DNA of 64,000 bases from Desulfolucanica intricata. GTDB lineage: Bacteria > Bacillota > Desulfotomaculia > Desulfotomaculales > Desulfofarciminaceae. The notes under the pieces are model-generated. The model was not told where the DNA came from. It ran no database searches and saw only the letters and a list, made by a program, of their open reading frames with translations. The position numbers were made by a program, and so were the translations under genes. Position 1 is the stretch's first letter. The number at the start of each line of letters is the position of its first letter. The stretch is taken from positions 124,001 through 188,000 of the forward strand of contig NZ_BCWE01000004.1 of assembly GCF_001592105.1 (NCBI RefSeq), given 5' to 3'. Of the stretch, positions 38,977-48,946 are shown one piece after another.

Positions 38977-41106
38977 ATGCGCACAACCAGCATATTAATT
39001 CGTAAAAGGATAACTTTGCTCTTTCTCCTGGCTGCTGTCGTTTTTTCGATGTTAATTTTTAGATTAGCCTGGATTCAGTTTGTACGCGGTGAAGAATTGG
39101 GTGGTAAAGCTGAAGAAATGCGCACTATGGATGTACCGGTAGAAGCCAAACGAGGCTCGGTTTATGATCGGAACGGTAATGAATTAGTTACCAGTGTCAG
39201 TGCCGATTCCGTATATGCTATCCCGGGGCAAATAGAAAACCCGGAGGAGACTGCCCGCAAGCTGGCTCCTTACTTAAAAATGGACGAAGAAAAAATTTAC
39301 AAGATAATAACTAAGAAAACCGGCTTTGAGTGGATCCAGCGTAAGAAGATAGATTTTGAGACGGCACAAAAGCTTAAAGCCCTTAAGCTTCCGGGTATTG
39401 GCTTTGCCGAGGAGAGCAGGCGCTATTATCTTCATGAAACCCTTGCCCCACAGGTGCTGGGTTTTACAGGTACCGATAACCAGGGATTGATGGGTATTGA
39501 AAAAACTTATGACCGGGAATTAAAGGGAATTGCCGGAAGAATAGTGGTGGAGCACGATGCTGCAGGCAATAAAGTTCCCCAGGCACTGCACAAGTATTAT
39601 GCTCCTGAACCGGGAAATAATCTAATTCTCACTCTTGATCAGAGTATCCAGTATTTTGTAGAGCGGGAACTGGATAAAGTAGTAGCGGAATATAATCCTA
39701 AAAACGCTGTCATAATTGTCATGAACCCAAAAACCGGAGAGATTCTAGGTATGGGCAGCCGCCCTACTTTTAATTCTAATGACTGGTCCAGTGCACCGCA
39801 GTCCAGCTGGGACCGTAACCCGGCAATCTGGTATAACTATGAACCGGGTTCAACTTTCAAAATTTTAACCATGTCTGCAGCTTTGGAAGAAGGAACTGTA
39901 AAAGAAAGCGATTCTTTTCATGATCCGGGTTATATAAAGGTTGCCGACCGGAATATTCGCTGCTGGAAGGCCGGTGGTCACGGTTCACAAACTTTTGCCG
40001 ATGTAGTGGCCAATTCCTGTAACCCCGGATTTATCGAAGTGGGACTTGAGGTAGGTAAGGAACGCTTTTATAGATATCTTAAAGCTTTTGGTTTCGGTGA
40101 ACCCACAGGTATTAGACTTCCCGGAGAAGCCAGGGGGATTGTAATTCCCGAAAAACAGGCTACTAATCTGAATCTGGCCACAATGTCCATTGGGCAATCA
40201 GTGGCCGTTACCCCGATTCAGTTAATTACCGGTGTTTGTGCTGCGATTAACGGAGGAGAATTAATGCAGCCTTATATTGTTAAGGCAATTAGTGACAATG
40301 AGGGGAAAATTATTGAGGAATATAAACCTAAAAAAGTACGTCAGGTAATTTCTAAGGAAACTTCTAAACGGGTTCGTGATCTTTTGGAAGGTGTTGTAGT
40401 AAACGGTTCAGGCTCAAAGGCCTTTGTTGACGGCTACGGTGCCGGTGGAAAAACAGGAACAGCCCAGGTAGTAGGTTCCAGCGGTGGTTATGTAAGCGGT
40501 AAATATGTTGCCTCCTTTGTGGGTTTTTCCCCTGCAGACGATCCTGAAGTTGTATGCCTGGTAGTTGTTAGCGAGCCTAATACAAGTCTATATTACGGAA
40601 GCCAGGTGGCGGCGCCGATTTTTAAAAATGTAGTTCAAGATACTTTACGCTATATGGGATTACCGGAACGCCCCGGTCTTAAAAAGCCCAAAGACCCCCT
40701 GGTCTTTTATGAACAGCCGGAAGTTAAAGTTGAGGTGCCTAATGTGGTTAATTACCCGCTGGAGGATGCTCAAAAATTACTTCGCAGCCGCAGTTTAGCT
40801 TTTAAGACTAAAGGCAGCGGTGACATGGTATACGGTCAAACCCCCGGTGGGGGAGCGGAAGTCTTAAGCGGGACAACGGTTATTTTAGACCTCCGGCCCC
40901 GCAGTTCTAATAATAATTCCCAGGTTACTATGCCCGATTTGAAAGGACTCAGTATTAAAGAGGCCGGAAATTTACTTGATAAGTTAGGCTTGAGCCTGGA
41001 GCCGGAGGGAACCGGTCTGGCTATCGGTCAAAGTGTGGCACCGGGTGAAAAGGTAACCGAAGGGACGCTGATTAAAGTAAAGTTTAAGCCGGTGAGCGAA
41101 CAGTAG
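38977..41106 (+). CDS. spoVD: SpoVD/FtsI-type penicillin-binding protein with two PASTA domains
   Basis: 709-aa class B PBP, peptidoglycan transpeptidase for septum or spore cortex. N-terminal membrane anchor at about 12-32; PBP dimerisation domain with GSVYDRNGNEL; transpeptidase domain with the Ser in PGSTFK (about 292), SCN (about 345) and KTGTAQ (about 495). Two PASTA domains end the protein (about 585-645 and 650-708), as in SpoVD. It is followed by a terminator. Whether it also serves vegetative division is unknown; no second ftsI is in the window. Confidence 0.93.
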   Translation: MRTTSILIRKRITLLFLLAAVVFSMLIFRLAWIQFVRGEELGGKAEEMRTMDVPVEAKRGSVYDRNGNELVTSVSADSVYAIPGQIENPEETARKLAPYLKMDEEKIYKIITKKTGFEWIQRKKIDFETAQKLKALKLPGIGFAEESRRYYLHETLAPQVLGFTGTDNQGLMGIEKTYDRELKGIAGRIVVEHDAAGNKVPQALHKYYAPEPGNNLILTLDQSIQYFVERELDKVVAEYNPKNAVIIVMNPKTGEILGMGSRPTFNSNDWSSAPQSSWDRNPAIWYNYEPGSTFKILTMSAALEEGTVKESDSFHDPGYIKVADRNIRCWKAGGHGSQTFADVVANSCNPGFIEVGLEVGKERFYRYLKAFGFGEPTGIRLPGEARGIVIPEKQATNLNLATMSIGQSVAVTPIQLITGVCAAINGGELMQPYIVKAISDNEGKIIEEYKPKKVRQVISKETSKRVRDLLEGVVVNGSGSKAFVDGYGAGGKTGTAQVVGSSGGYVSGKYVASFVGFSPADDPEVVCLVVVSEPNTSLYYGSQVAAPIFKNVVQDTLRYMGLPERPGLKKPKDPLVFYEQPEVKVEVPNVVNYPLEDAQKLLRSRSLAFKTKGSGDMVYGQTPGGGAEVLSGTTVILDLRPRSSNNNSQVTMPDLKGLSIKEAGNLLDKLGLSLEPEGTGLAIGQSVAPGEKVTEGTLIKVKFKPVSEQ

Positions 41107-41115
41107 AAAAAGGGA

Positions 41116-41156
41116 AACTCAGGGAGGTTCCTACGGGGACCACCTGGGTTTTTTGG
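41116..41156 (+). terminator. Terminator between spoVD and murE
   Basis: AACTCAGG with CCTGGGTT and inner GGTTCC with GGGACC, followed by six T. It splits the cluster into at least two transcripts. Confidence 0.75.
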
Positions 41157-41168
41157 TTATAGGGCGTA

Positions 41169-41177
41169 TGGTATAAT
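41169..41177 (+). promoter_or_regulatory. Extended -10 promoter for murE
   Basis: TGGTATAAT is an exact extended -10 (TGn-TATAAT), placed just after the spoVD terminator and 72 bases before murE. No good -35 is seen, which is tolerated by extended -10 promoters. Confidence 0.6.
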
Positions 41178-41248
41178 TAGGTTATTTTAGTGTATTTTGG
41201 AAATAATAATTAGTAATGGGCCTAAGAATATTAAAGGGGGGGCTAACT

Positions 41249-42748
41249 TTGCTTTTAAAAGAACTGGTGCAAGTGGTGGATGTTTTAGCAGCAGGAGGCA
41301 ATCAAGAGGTGCCGGTACATGGTATTGCTTATGATTCACGGCAGGCCAAACCCGGCTTTTTATTTGTGGCGGTAGAGGGCTTGCAGACTGACGGGCATAA
41401 TTTTATAGAACAGGCTGTTGCTAAAGGGATATCTGCTGTGGTAATTGAAAAAGATATACAGCTTTCCGGTAATATACCCTGGGTTCGGGTAAAGGATAGT
41501 CGAAAGGCCCTGGCTCTTTTGTCAACAAAGTTTTATGGTCAGCCTTCCCGGCAGATGACTTTGGTCGGTGTAACCGGAACTAACGGTAAAACTACTACCA
41601 CACACCTGATTGAGGCTATTTTTAGAGCAGAGGGTAAAAAGACCGGCCTAATCGGGACTAATTATAACCGTATAGGTGACAAAATTTTACCGGTTAAGAA
41701 TACTACTCCGGAATCTGCAGATTTACAGGCTCTTTTGCGTCAAATGGCTGATGCTGGTGTAGATGCTGTCTGTATGGAAGTTTCCTCTCATGCTTTAAGT
41801 CTTAGTCGTGTAGCCGGTTGTGAATTTGATATCGCGGTGTTTACTAATCTAACGCAGGATCATTTGGATTTTCATAAAAATATGGAGGACTATCTGGCAG
41901 CAAAAAGCACTTTGTTTACTGGCTTAAAGGATACAAATATTAAAAAAAGACCCAGGTTTGCTATCATTAATTTAGATGACGTGGCATCCAAAGTATTGCT
42001 GGAAAAAAGTGGTGGGGAGGTTATTACCTATGGTATAAAACAGGATGCTCTAGTTCGGGCTGAAGACATTAAGGTAGAGGCTCGTGGTGTTTCTTTTACG
42101 GTAGTTAGCAAGCAGGGTAGAATCCAATTAAAGCTAAATTTAACCGGAACCTTTAATGTCTATAATGCACTGGCTGCTTATGCTGCGGGGATGGTTTTAG
42201 GAATGGCACCGGAAAAAATCAAAGCAGCCCTTGAGGGAGTACAGGGTGTGGCCGGGCGTTTTGAACTGGTTGATATGGGGCAAAATTTTGCTGTCATTGT
42301 TGATTATGCCCATACTCCTGACGGCTTGGAAAATATTTTAACTACTGCCCGTGAGTTTGTTACCGGTAAATTAATAACAGTGTTTGGCTGTGGTGGGGAT
42401 CGGGATCGGACCAAGCGCCCCTTGATGGGGGAAATTGCAGCCCGGTTAAGTGATTTTTCAGTAGTTACCTCCGATAATCCACGTACGGAGGATCCTGAAC
42501 GTATATTACTTGATATTTTGGTTGGAGTAAGCCGGGTGGTTGACAAAGATCGCTATACGGTAATTAGCGATCGCCGGGAAGCCATTAAATATGCCATAAA
42601 AACAGCTTTACCCGGTGATGTAATAATTATCGCCGGAAAAGGTCATGAAAATTATCAAATATTAGGTACTAAGCGCTATCCCTTTGACGACCGGGAGGAG
42701 GCCCGACTGGTTTTAAAAGAGTTAGGTTATCAGATACTGGAGGGGTAA
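41249..42748 (+). CDS. murE: UDP-MurNAc-L-Ala-D-Glu ligase MurE (meso-DAP type)
   Basis: Adds the third residue of the peptidoglycan stem. 499 aa. ATP site GVTGTNGKTTTTHL (about residue 107), carbamylated-Lys region, and SDNPRTEDP, where DNPR is the signature for meso-diaminopimelate rather than Lys. The TTG at 41249 is preferred because AAAGGGGGG lies about 9 bases upstream and the protein then begins (M)LLKELVQ as usual. murF follows after 2 bases. Confidence 0.95.
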   Translation: MLLKELVQVVDVLAAGGNQEVPVHGIAYDSRQAKPGFLFVAVEGLQTDGHNFIEQAVAKGISAVVIEKDIQLSGNIPWVRVKDSRKALALLSTKFYGQPSRQMTLVGVTGTNGKTTTTHLIEAIFRAEGKKTGLIGTNYNRIGDKILPVKNTTPESADLQALLRQMADAGVDAVCMEVSSHALSLSRVAGCEFDIAVFTNLTQDHLDFHKNMEDYLAAKSTLFTGLKDTNIKKRPRFAIINLDDVASKVLLEKSGGEVITYGIKQDALVRAEDIKVEARGVSFTVVSKQGRIQLKLNLTGTFNVYNALAAYAAGMVLGMAPEKIKAALEGVQGVAGRFELVDMGQNFAVIVDYAHTPDGLENILTTAREFVTGKLITVFGCGGDRDRTKRPLMGEIAARLSDFSVVTSDNPRTEDPERILLDILVGVSRVVDKDRYTVISDRREAIKYAIKTALPGDVIIIAGKGHENYQILGTKRYPFDDREEARLVLKELGYQILEG

Positions 42749-42750
42749 GG

Positions 42751-44148
42751 ATGATACCTATGGATATTGAGGTAGTGGCCCGTGCAACAGGAGCAAAAAT
42801 AATACAGGGTAATCCTAAAACACCCGTTTCTGCGGTGTCTACTGATACTCGAAAACTGAAATCCGGGGATCTTTTTTTTGCTTTAAGAGGAGAAAACTTT
42901 GATGCTCATGATTTTATAGAGCGAGGTGAGGTGGAAGAAGCCGGAGCTGTTGTGATCAGCCGGGATTTGTCCGGAGTTTCATTCGAACTTCCGGTACTGC
43001 AGGTGGAGGATACCTTAAAAGCTTTACAGGCATTGGCTGCTTACAACCGGCAGCAGCTAGATATCCCAGTAATCGGTATAACCGGCAGCAACGGAAAAAC
43101 TTCGACTAAGGACATGGTTGCCCGGGTTTTGGGGGTTAGATACAAAACTTTAAAAACCAGTGGTAATTTTAATAATGAAATTGGTTTGCCGCTGACTTTA
43201 TTAGATCTAGATGCTTCTTATCAAGCGGCGGTGGTGGAAATGGCCATGCGTGGGCCAGGAGAGATTGATTTTCTATGTTCCCTTGCGCATCCCACCGGGG
43301 CGGTAATCACCAATATCGGAGAAGCCCATATTGAACGTCTTGGGTCCCGGGAAAATATCGCCAGGGCTAAGGGTGAAATATTGGAATATATTTTACCCAG
43401 TGGTTTTGCGGTATTAAATGCAGATAGTTTTCTAACCAGACAGGAGGCGTACCGGTCGGCAGGAAAGGTAATTTTTTACGGCACTGAACAGCCGGTAGAT
43501 ATTCTGGCAAGCGATATCTCCCTGGGAAATAAGGGCAGTAATTTTATTGTAATGACCCCATATGGTAAAGTAGATGTTTTTTTACCTGTACCGGGCCGTC
43601 ATAATGTGCTGAACGCGCTGGCTGCAGTAGGGGTAGGGCTTGAAATGGGACTTTCCCTTGAAGATATTAAGCAGGGTTTGTCCGAAGTAGTTTTGACTGG
43701 TATGAGAATGGAGATACTGGAAAGAAATGGTATTACTATCATTAATGATGCCTATAATGCTAATCCCGATTCCGTTAAGGCAGCGCTCTTAACCTTATCA
43801 GAACTGGCCTATAATCGCAGGAAGATAGCTGTATTAGGGAGTATGTTTGAGTTGGGTGCCCGTGCCAAACCCGGTCACCGTGAGGTAGGCGAAGCAGCGG
43901 TCGCTGCCGAAATCGACACCCTAATTACAGTGGGTGATCTGGCTATGGAAATTGCAAAAGGAGCAGAAATTGCCGGAATGTCTTCTGATAGAATATTTAG
44001 ATGCGTAAATAATCAGGATGCCTGTGTAGTTTTGGGGGATATTCTTCAGGAAAGAGATATAATTTTGGTAAAGGGCTCCAGAGGTATGCGTTTGGAAGAA
44101 GTTGTCCAATATTTGTTGGAAGACTACGGTAATAGGTTTAAACCTTAG
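42751..44148 (+). CDS. murF: UDP-MurNAc-tripeptide D-Ala-D-Ala ligase MurF
   Basis: 465 aa. Attaches D-Ala-D-Ala to the UDP-MurNAc-tripeptide in the cytoplasm. ATP loop GITGSNGKTSTKDM (about residue 109), substrate segment NFNNEIGLPLTLL, EMAMRGPGEI and INDAYNANPDS are all diagnostic. SD in the end of murE (GGAGGGG). Confidence 0.96.
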   Translation: MIPMDIEVVARATGAKIIQGNPKTPVSAVSTDTRKLKSGDLFFALRGENFDAHDFIERGEVEEAGAVVISRDLSGVSFELPVLQVEDTLKALQALAAYNRQQLDIPVIGITGSNGKTSTKDMVARVLGVRYKTLKTSGNFNNEIGLPLTLLDLDASYQAAVVEMAMRGPGEIDFLCSLAHPTGAVITNIGEAHIERLGSRENIARAKGEILEYILPSGFAVLNADSFLTRQEAYRSAGKVIFYGTEQPVDILASDISLGNKGSNFIVMTPYGKVDVFLPVPGRHNVLNALAAVGVGLEMGLSLEDIKQGLSEVVLTGMRMEILERNGITIINDAYNANPDSVKAALLTLSELAYNRRKIAVLGSMFELGARAKPGHREVGEAAVAAEIDTLITVGDLAMEIAKGAEIAGMSSDRIFRCVNNQDACVVLGDILQERDIILVKGSRGMRLEEVVQYLLEDYGNRFKP

Positions 44149-44157
44149 GGGGTATAA

Positions 44158-45135
44158 ATGAGAATGATTTGGGAAGCCCTGGGTCTATCCTTAATTGTTA
44201 CATTGCTAACCGGTCCAATTGCAATTCCTTTACTGCGCCGTTTGAAATTTGGACAGCAGATACGGGATGACGGGCCGGCAAGACACCTGCAAAAAGCAGG
44301 AACACCAACTATGGGTGGCTTAATGTTTTTGCTGGGAACATCTGTGGCGGGGATTTGGTTTGCCCGCGATTCAGCTGAGGGACTTTTTGTGCTGGGAGCG
44401 GCTTTGGGATTTGGCCTAATTGGTTTTTTAGATGACTACATAAAAATAGTACTGAAAAGATCTCTGGGGTTAAGAGCCAGAGAAAAACTATTGGGTCAAT
44501 TTGTACTGTCAGCTGTTTTAGTAGTTTTAGCAGTATTTCACTTCGGGCGGGGTACTGATTTGGTGATTCCCTTTTCAAATACTACTATTGATTTAGGCTG
44601 GTGGTTCTTTTTTGTATTTGTTTTGCTGGAAGTGGTTGGAATAGTTAATGCTGTCAACCTAACTGACGGTTTAGACGGACTGGCAGCCGGAACCAGTGTT
44701 TTTGCAGCAGCAGCCTTCGTGTTTATCGCGGTGTTAATGGGAAAAACAGGAGTTGCTGTGGTGATGGCGGCAGTGGTTGGGGGATGTCTGGGATTTCTCT
44801 ACTACAACCGTTACCCGGCAAAAGTATTTATGGGTGACACCGGTTCCCTTGCCCTTGGAGGTGTACTGGCTGCTGCAGCGGTAATTACTCGCAGTGAGCT
44901 TTATCTGCTAATTATTGGGGCAATTTTTGTAGCCGAAGCCCTTTCTGTAATTATCCAAGTAGTTTCTTTTAAACTCACCGGAAAGCGTGTGTTTAAAATG
45001 AGTCCTCTGCACCATCATTTCGAATTAAGTAATTGGTCAGAGGTGAAGGTCGTACTTACTTTCTGGTTTTTTACCGCTGTGTTTGCCTCACTTGGCCTGG
45101 CCGGAATATATAGCAGTATAGGGACCGGTTTATAA
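44158..45135 (+). CDS. mraY: MraY, phospho-MurNAc-pentapeptide transferase
   Basis: Transfers phospho-MurNAc-pentapeptide to undecaprenyl phosphate giving lipid I. 325 aa, about 10 membrane spans. Loop motifs KAGTPTMGGL, GFLDDYIK (catalytic Asp pair), NLTDGLDGLAAG, GDTGSLALGG and the His loop SPLHHHFEL are present. SD GGGGGT before ATG. Confidence 0.97.
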   Translation: MRMIWEALGLSLIVTLLTGPIAIPLLRRLKFGQQIRDDGPARHLQKAGTPTMGGLMFLLGTSVAGIWFARDSAEGLFVLGAALGFGLIGFLDDYIKIVLKRSLGLRAREKLLGQFVLSAVLVVLAVFHFGRGTDLVIPFSNTTIDLGWWFFFVFVLLEVVGIVNAVNLTDGLDGLAAGTSVFAAAAFVFIAVLMGKTGVAVVMAAVVGGCLGFLYYNRYPAKVFMGDTGSLALGGVLAAAAVITRSELYLLIIGAIFVAEALSVIIQVVSFKLTGKRVFKMSPLHHHFELSNWSEVKVVLTFWFFTAVFASLGLAGIYSSIGTGL

Positions 45136-45163
45136 AAGAAGATAGAAAGAGGTTAAATGATTA

Positions 45164-46513
45164 ATGAAGTTAGAAGGTAAAAAGGTACTGATTGTAGGAG
45201 CGGGAAAAAGCGGATTAGCAGCAGCCCGGTTTTTAAGCTCCAAAAAAGCTCAAGCTGTAATGACCGATGTAAACCGGTCGGTAAATTTAGCCCGGGCAAT
45301 AACTGAATTAGGGGTAATCCCGGTCCTGGGGCAGTATCCACCGGTTGAAAAAAACTCTTTTGATCTGGTAGTAGTTAGTCCGGGGGTTCCTTTAACGGTA
45401 CCTCCTGTGGCAAAAGCTTATAAAGTAAATATTCCGGTTATCGGTGAGTTGGAATTGGCCTATCGTTTTGCCGCTGCTCCAATGGTTGCGATTACAGGTA
45501 CCAACGGAAAAACCACAACTACTACTTTGGTAGGAGAAATTTTCAAAGACAGCGGTCAAAAAACCCTGGTAGCCGGCAATATCGGCTTTCCCCTGGTTAC
45601 CGAAGTTGAGAAATACGGAGCTCAGGACATAATTGTAGCTGAAGTTTCCAGTTTTCAATTAGAAACTATCGAAAAGTTTCGTCCTAAGGTAGCTGTAATA
45701 TTAAACATTACACCTGATCACCTGGATCGGCACGGTAATATGGAAAACTATATTACAGCTAAAGCAAACATCTTTAAAAATCAGGGACGAGCGGATTATA
45801 CGGTTTTAAATTTTGATGATCCTCTAACAAAGAGACTGGCTAAACTGGTACCGGGTAAAGTTATATTTTTCAGCCGTAAGCATATTTTAGACAGAGGGGT
45901 ATTTGTCCGGAATAAACAGATTGTGGTCAGACAGGAAGGAAGTGAGCAGGTTATTTGCCCGGTTGGGGACATAAAGATTCCCGGTGGTCATAATCTTGAG
46001 AATGCATTGGCCGCAACTGCGGCTGTCACTGTACTGGGTGTTAAACCACAAAACCTGGCCCATACTTTAAAAACCTTCCCCGGAGTTGAACACCGGCTTG
46101 AGTTTGTAGCGGAAATCGGGGGTGTTCGTTATATTAACGACTCAAAGGGTACTAACCCTGATGCTTCTATTAAGGCTCTGGAAGCATATCAGGAACCGAT
46201 TGTGCTGATTGCCGGGGGTAGGAATAAAGGGAGTGATTTCACAGAGTTCCTCCAAAAAGCAAAAAATAAGGTTCGCACTATTGTTATTTTGGGGGAGTGT
46301 GCTGAGGAGCTGCAGAAAACTGCCCGGGCGGTTGGCTTTAACGAGATAATAAGGGCCAAAGATTTTACCGAGGCAGTAACAATGGCAGGTAAAGCTGCTC
46401 ATCCCGGAGATATAGTGCTGCTTTCCCCGGCATGTGCCAGTTGGGATATGTTTAAAAATTACGAGGAGAGAGGGAGACTTTTTAAGGAGATTGTACAAGG
46501 TTTAAGGGGGTAA
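45164..46513 (+). CDS. murD: UDP-MurNAc-L-Ala D-Glu ligase MurD
   Basis: 449 aa. Adds D-Glu to UDP-MurNAc-L-Ala. N-terminal Rossmann VLIVGAGKSGLAAARFL, ATP loop GTNGKTTTTTL (about residue 112), ITPDHLDRHG and YINDSKGTNPDA are diagnostic. ATG follows AGAGGT. Confidence 0.97.
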   Translation: MKLEGKKVLIVGAGKSGLAAARFLSSKKAQAVMTDVNRSVNLARAITELGVIPVLGQYPPVEKNSFDLVVVSPGVPLTVPPVAKAYKVNIPVIGELELAYRFAAAPMVAITGTNGKTTTTTLVGEIFKDSGQKTLVAGNIGFPLVTEVEKYGAQDIIVAEVSSFQLETIEKFRPKVAVILNITPDHLDRHGNMENYITAKANIFKNQGRADYTVLNFDDPLTKRLAKLVPGKVIFFSRKHILDRGVFVRNKQIVVRQEGSEQVICPVGDIKIPGGHNLENALAATAAVTVLGVKPQNLAHTLKTFPGVEHRLEFVAEIGGVRYINDSKGTNPDASIKALEAYQEPIVLIAGGRNKGSDFTEFLQKAKNKVRTIVILGECAEELQKTARAVGFNEIIRAKDFTEAVTMAGKAAHPGDIVLLSPACASWDMFKNYEERGRLFKEIVQGLRG

Positions 46514-46519
46514 GTAGGG

Positions 46520-47635
46520 ATGCGGATGAGAAAAAGACCTCCTGATTTTATGTTATTTATCACAGTTCTTATGCTTTTGAGTATCGGAGTTATAATGGTA
46601 TTTAGTGCCAGTGAATACAGTGCTTTAGTTAGAGAGTACTACAATCATGATCCTTTTTATTTTTTAAAGCGACAATTAATGTGGGCTTCTATAGGCTTGA
46701 CTGCTATGTTTTTTGTAATGAATTTTGACTATTGGAAGCTTAAGAGATATATTAAGTTTATTGTCGGAGGTGCTTTTATCCTTCTGGTATTAGTTTTAAT
46801 TCCGGGCATTGGGGTCGATTCGCACGGCGCCCAGCGCTGGATTGGCCTGGGACCGCTAACTTTCCAGCCCTCGGAGTTGGTAAAAATGTGCTTGATTGTG
46901 TTTACCGCCTATGGGCTGGCCGGTAAGGGGCACCGGATACAAAGTTTTACACGTGGAATACTGCCGTACTTACTGGTTATGGTCTGTGCCAGCGGGTTAA
47001 TTTTAATTCAACCGGATCTGGGAACGGCTGCAACTTTGGCCGGAACTATTATGGTTATGTTTTTTGCTGCCGGTGCAAAAATCAGCAATATGGTCGGCTT
47101 AGCGGGTGCCGGACTTCTGGCTGTAGGTGTGGCCATAGCTGCGGCACCATATCGAATGGAGAGATTTCTGGCTTTTTTGGATCCCTGGAAAGATCCTCAG
47201 GGAGACGGCTTTCACATTATTCAATCCTTTTTAGCCCTCGGCTCCGGAGGGTTCTTTGGGACCGGGTTGGGTCAGGGTAGGCATTCCAAGCTGCTTTATG
47301 TACCGGAGCAGCATACAGACTTTATCTTTTCAGCAATTGGAGAAGAATTAGGTTTTTTAGGTGGTTGTTTGGTAATTTTTCTATTTGCTTTATTTGTTTG
47401 GCGGGGATTGAAAATAGCTATTACTTCACCGGACCCGTTTGCCTGCTTAACAGCAGTCGGTTTAACCACAGGGATAGCCCTTCAAGCCATTATTAATATA
47501 GGAGTTGTTACCGGTTCTCTACCTGTAACAGGGATTACTTTACCCTTCATTAGTTTCGGGGGTACCTCTCTGATTTTTACTTTAATCGGTGTAGGTATCA
47601 TATTAAATATTTCAAAATATACCACCACAAAGTGA
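46520..47635 (+). CDS. spoVE: SEDS-family glycosyltransferase SpoVE/FtsW
   Basis: 371 aa, about 10 membrane spans. Lipid II polymerase partnered with a class B PBP. SEDS motifs: VMVFSASEYSA, the GAQRWIGLGPLTFQPSE loop, LIQPDLGTA and ITLPFISFGGTS. The position after murD and its partner SpoVD upstream point to SpoVE; it may also act in vegetative division. Start ATG at 46520, with a second ATG two codons on. Confidence 0.93.
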   Translation: MRMRKRPPDFMLFITVLMLLSIGVIMVFSASEYSALVREYYNHDPFYFLKRQLMWASIGLTAMFFVMNFDYWKLKRYIKFIVGGAFILLVLVLIPGIGVDSHGAQRWIGLGPLTFQPSELVKMCLIVFTAYGLAGKGHRIQSFTRGILPYLLVMVCASGLILIQPDLGTAATLAGTIMVMFFAAGAKISNMVGLAGAGLLAVGVAIAAAPYRMERFLAFLDPWKDPQGDGFHIIQSFLALGSGGFFGTGLGQGRHSKLLYVPEQHTDFIFSAIGEELGFLGGCLVIFLFALFVWRGLKIAITSPDPFACLTAVGLTTGIALQAIINIGVVTGSLPVTGITLPFISFGGTSLIFTLIGVGIILNISKYTTTK

Positions 47636-47664
47636 ATAAGGCTTAGAAAACAGAGGTGAATAAT

Positions 47665-48768
47665 GTGCGTGCAATTATTACCGGTGGAGGTACAGGTGGG
47701 CATATTTACCCGGCACTGGCCATAGCCCGGGGAATTAAGGAGCGATACCCGGGAGCAGAAATATTGTATATTGGAACTGCCCGCGGTTTAGAGTCCGATC
47801 TCGTACCCAAAGCCGGTTTTCCTTTTGCAACAATTCCGGCAACCGGTTTGAAGCGTAAGCTTTCGGTGCAAAATCTTACAGTAGCCTGGCAGGCTATTAA
47901 AGGCTTACTGGAAGCCCGCCGCTTGATACGCAGGTTTACTCCGGATGTAGTAATTGGAACCGGCGGCTACGTATGTGGACCGGTGGTACTTGCAGCTGCC
48001 CTGCAAAGAATACCTACCATGATTCACGAGCAAAATGCTTTTCCGGGGATTACCAACCGCATTCTTTCCCGTTTTACAAGGAAGGTCGCGGTAACTTTTG
48101 AAGACTCCGTCAAACATTTTTCCGGTAGGGCTGAAGTGGAACTAACCGGACTTCCCATTCGTCCGGAAATCTTGACTGCCGATCGGAAAAAAGCCAGGGC
48201 GGAATTGGGATTAGCGCCGGACAACTTTTTAATATTAAGTTTTGGTGGCAGCCAGGGAGCTCGCAGTATTAACCGGGCCATCGTGGGAGTAATGGAGGTA
48301 TATTACAATAATCCTAAAGTACATATTTTGCATGTTACCGGGCCGAACGGTTATAAAGATTTTGTAGAGTCAGCAAAAAGTATACCATTGGATGATAATG
48401 GAAATATTACCATTACTAGGTATCTATACAATATGCCTGATGCTTTAGCCGCTGCTGATTTGGTAATTTGCCGGGCCGGGGCTGCAACCTTGGCCGAACT
48501 TACTGCACGGGGGGTGCCCAGTATTTTAATACCTTACCCATATGCTTCAGAAAATCATCAGGAATATAACGCCCGTGCCTTAGTGGAACAAGGGGCGGCT
48601 TATATGATACTGGATCACGACTTAAATGGAAGTTATTTAAGCGAAAAAGTCAAAGCATTGTTGACAAATCCCCAAAAGTTGGAGAGTATGGCTAAAGCCA
48701 GTAAAAACCTGGGGCGACCGCATGCTTTAAGAGATATTTTAAAGAGTATAGAAAAAATTACAAAATGA
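47665..48768 (+). CDS. murG: MurG, lipid II-forming GlcNAc transferase
   Basis: 367 aa. Adds GlcNAc to lipid I on the inner membrane face. [15 protein letters not shown] begins at about residue 6; [24 protein letters not shown] and the donor site [20 protein letters not shown] are present. The GTG at 47665 is chosen, with AGAGGTG 6 bases upstream; the GTG at 47656 is inside that SD. Confidence 0.96.
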   Translation: MRAIITGGGTGGHIYPALAIARGIKERYPGAEILYIGTARGLESDLVPKAGFPFATIPATGLKRKLSVQNLTVAWQAIKGLLEARRLIRRFTPDVVIGTGGYVCGPVVLAAALQRIPTMIHEQNAFPGITNRILSRFTRKVAVTFEDSVKHFSGRAEVELTGLPIRPEILTADRKKARAELGLAPDNFLILSFGGSQGARSINRAIVGVMEVYYNNPKVHILHVTGPNGYKDFVESAKSIPLDDNGNITITRYLYNMPDALAAADLVICRAGAATLAELTARGVPSILIPYPYASENHQEYNARALVEQGAAYMILDHDLNGSYLSEKVKALLTNPQKLESMAKASKNLGRPHALRDILKSIEKITK

Positions 48769-48946
48769 AATATCAAAAAGAGAAATATTTAAAAATAGTC
48801 CTGAAGTCCTTAATTATATAGAAAATAATATTTTAACCGGAGGACAAGCTTTAGTCACACCCTAAGTGAGCAGTGCATAGTATATTGTATATTTTCATCA
48901 CTTTACCTTTGCGCTGTAGTCCGGTGTTTGGAGGGAGATGAACGTA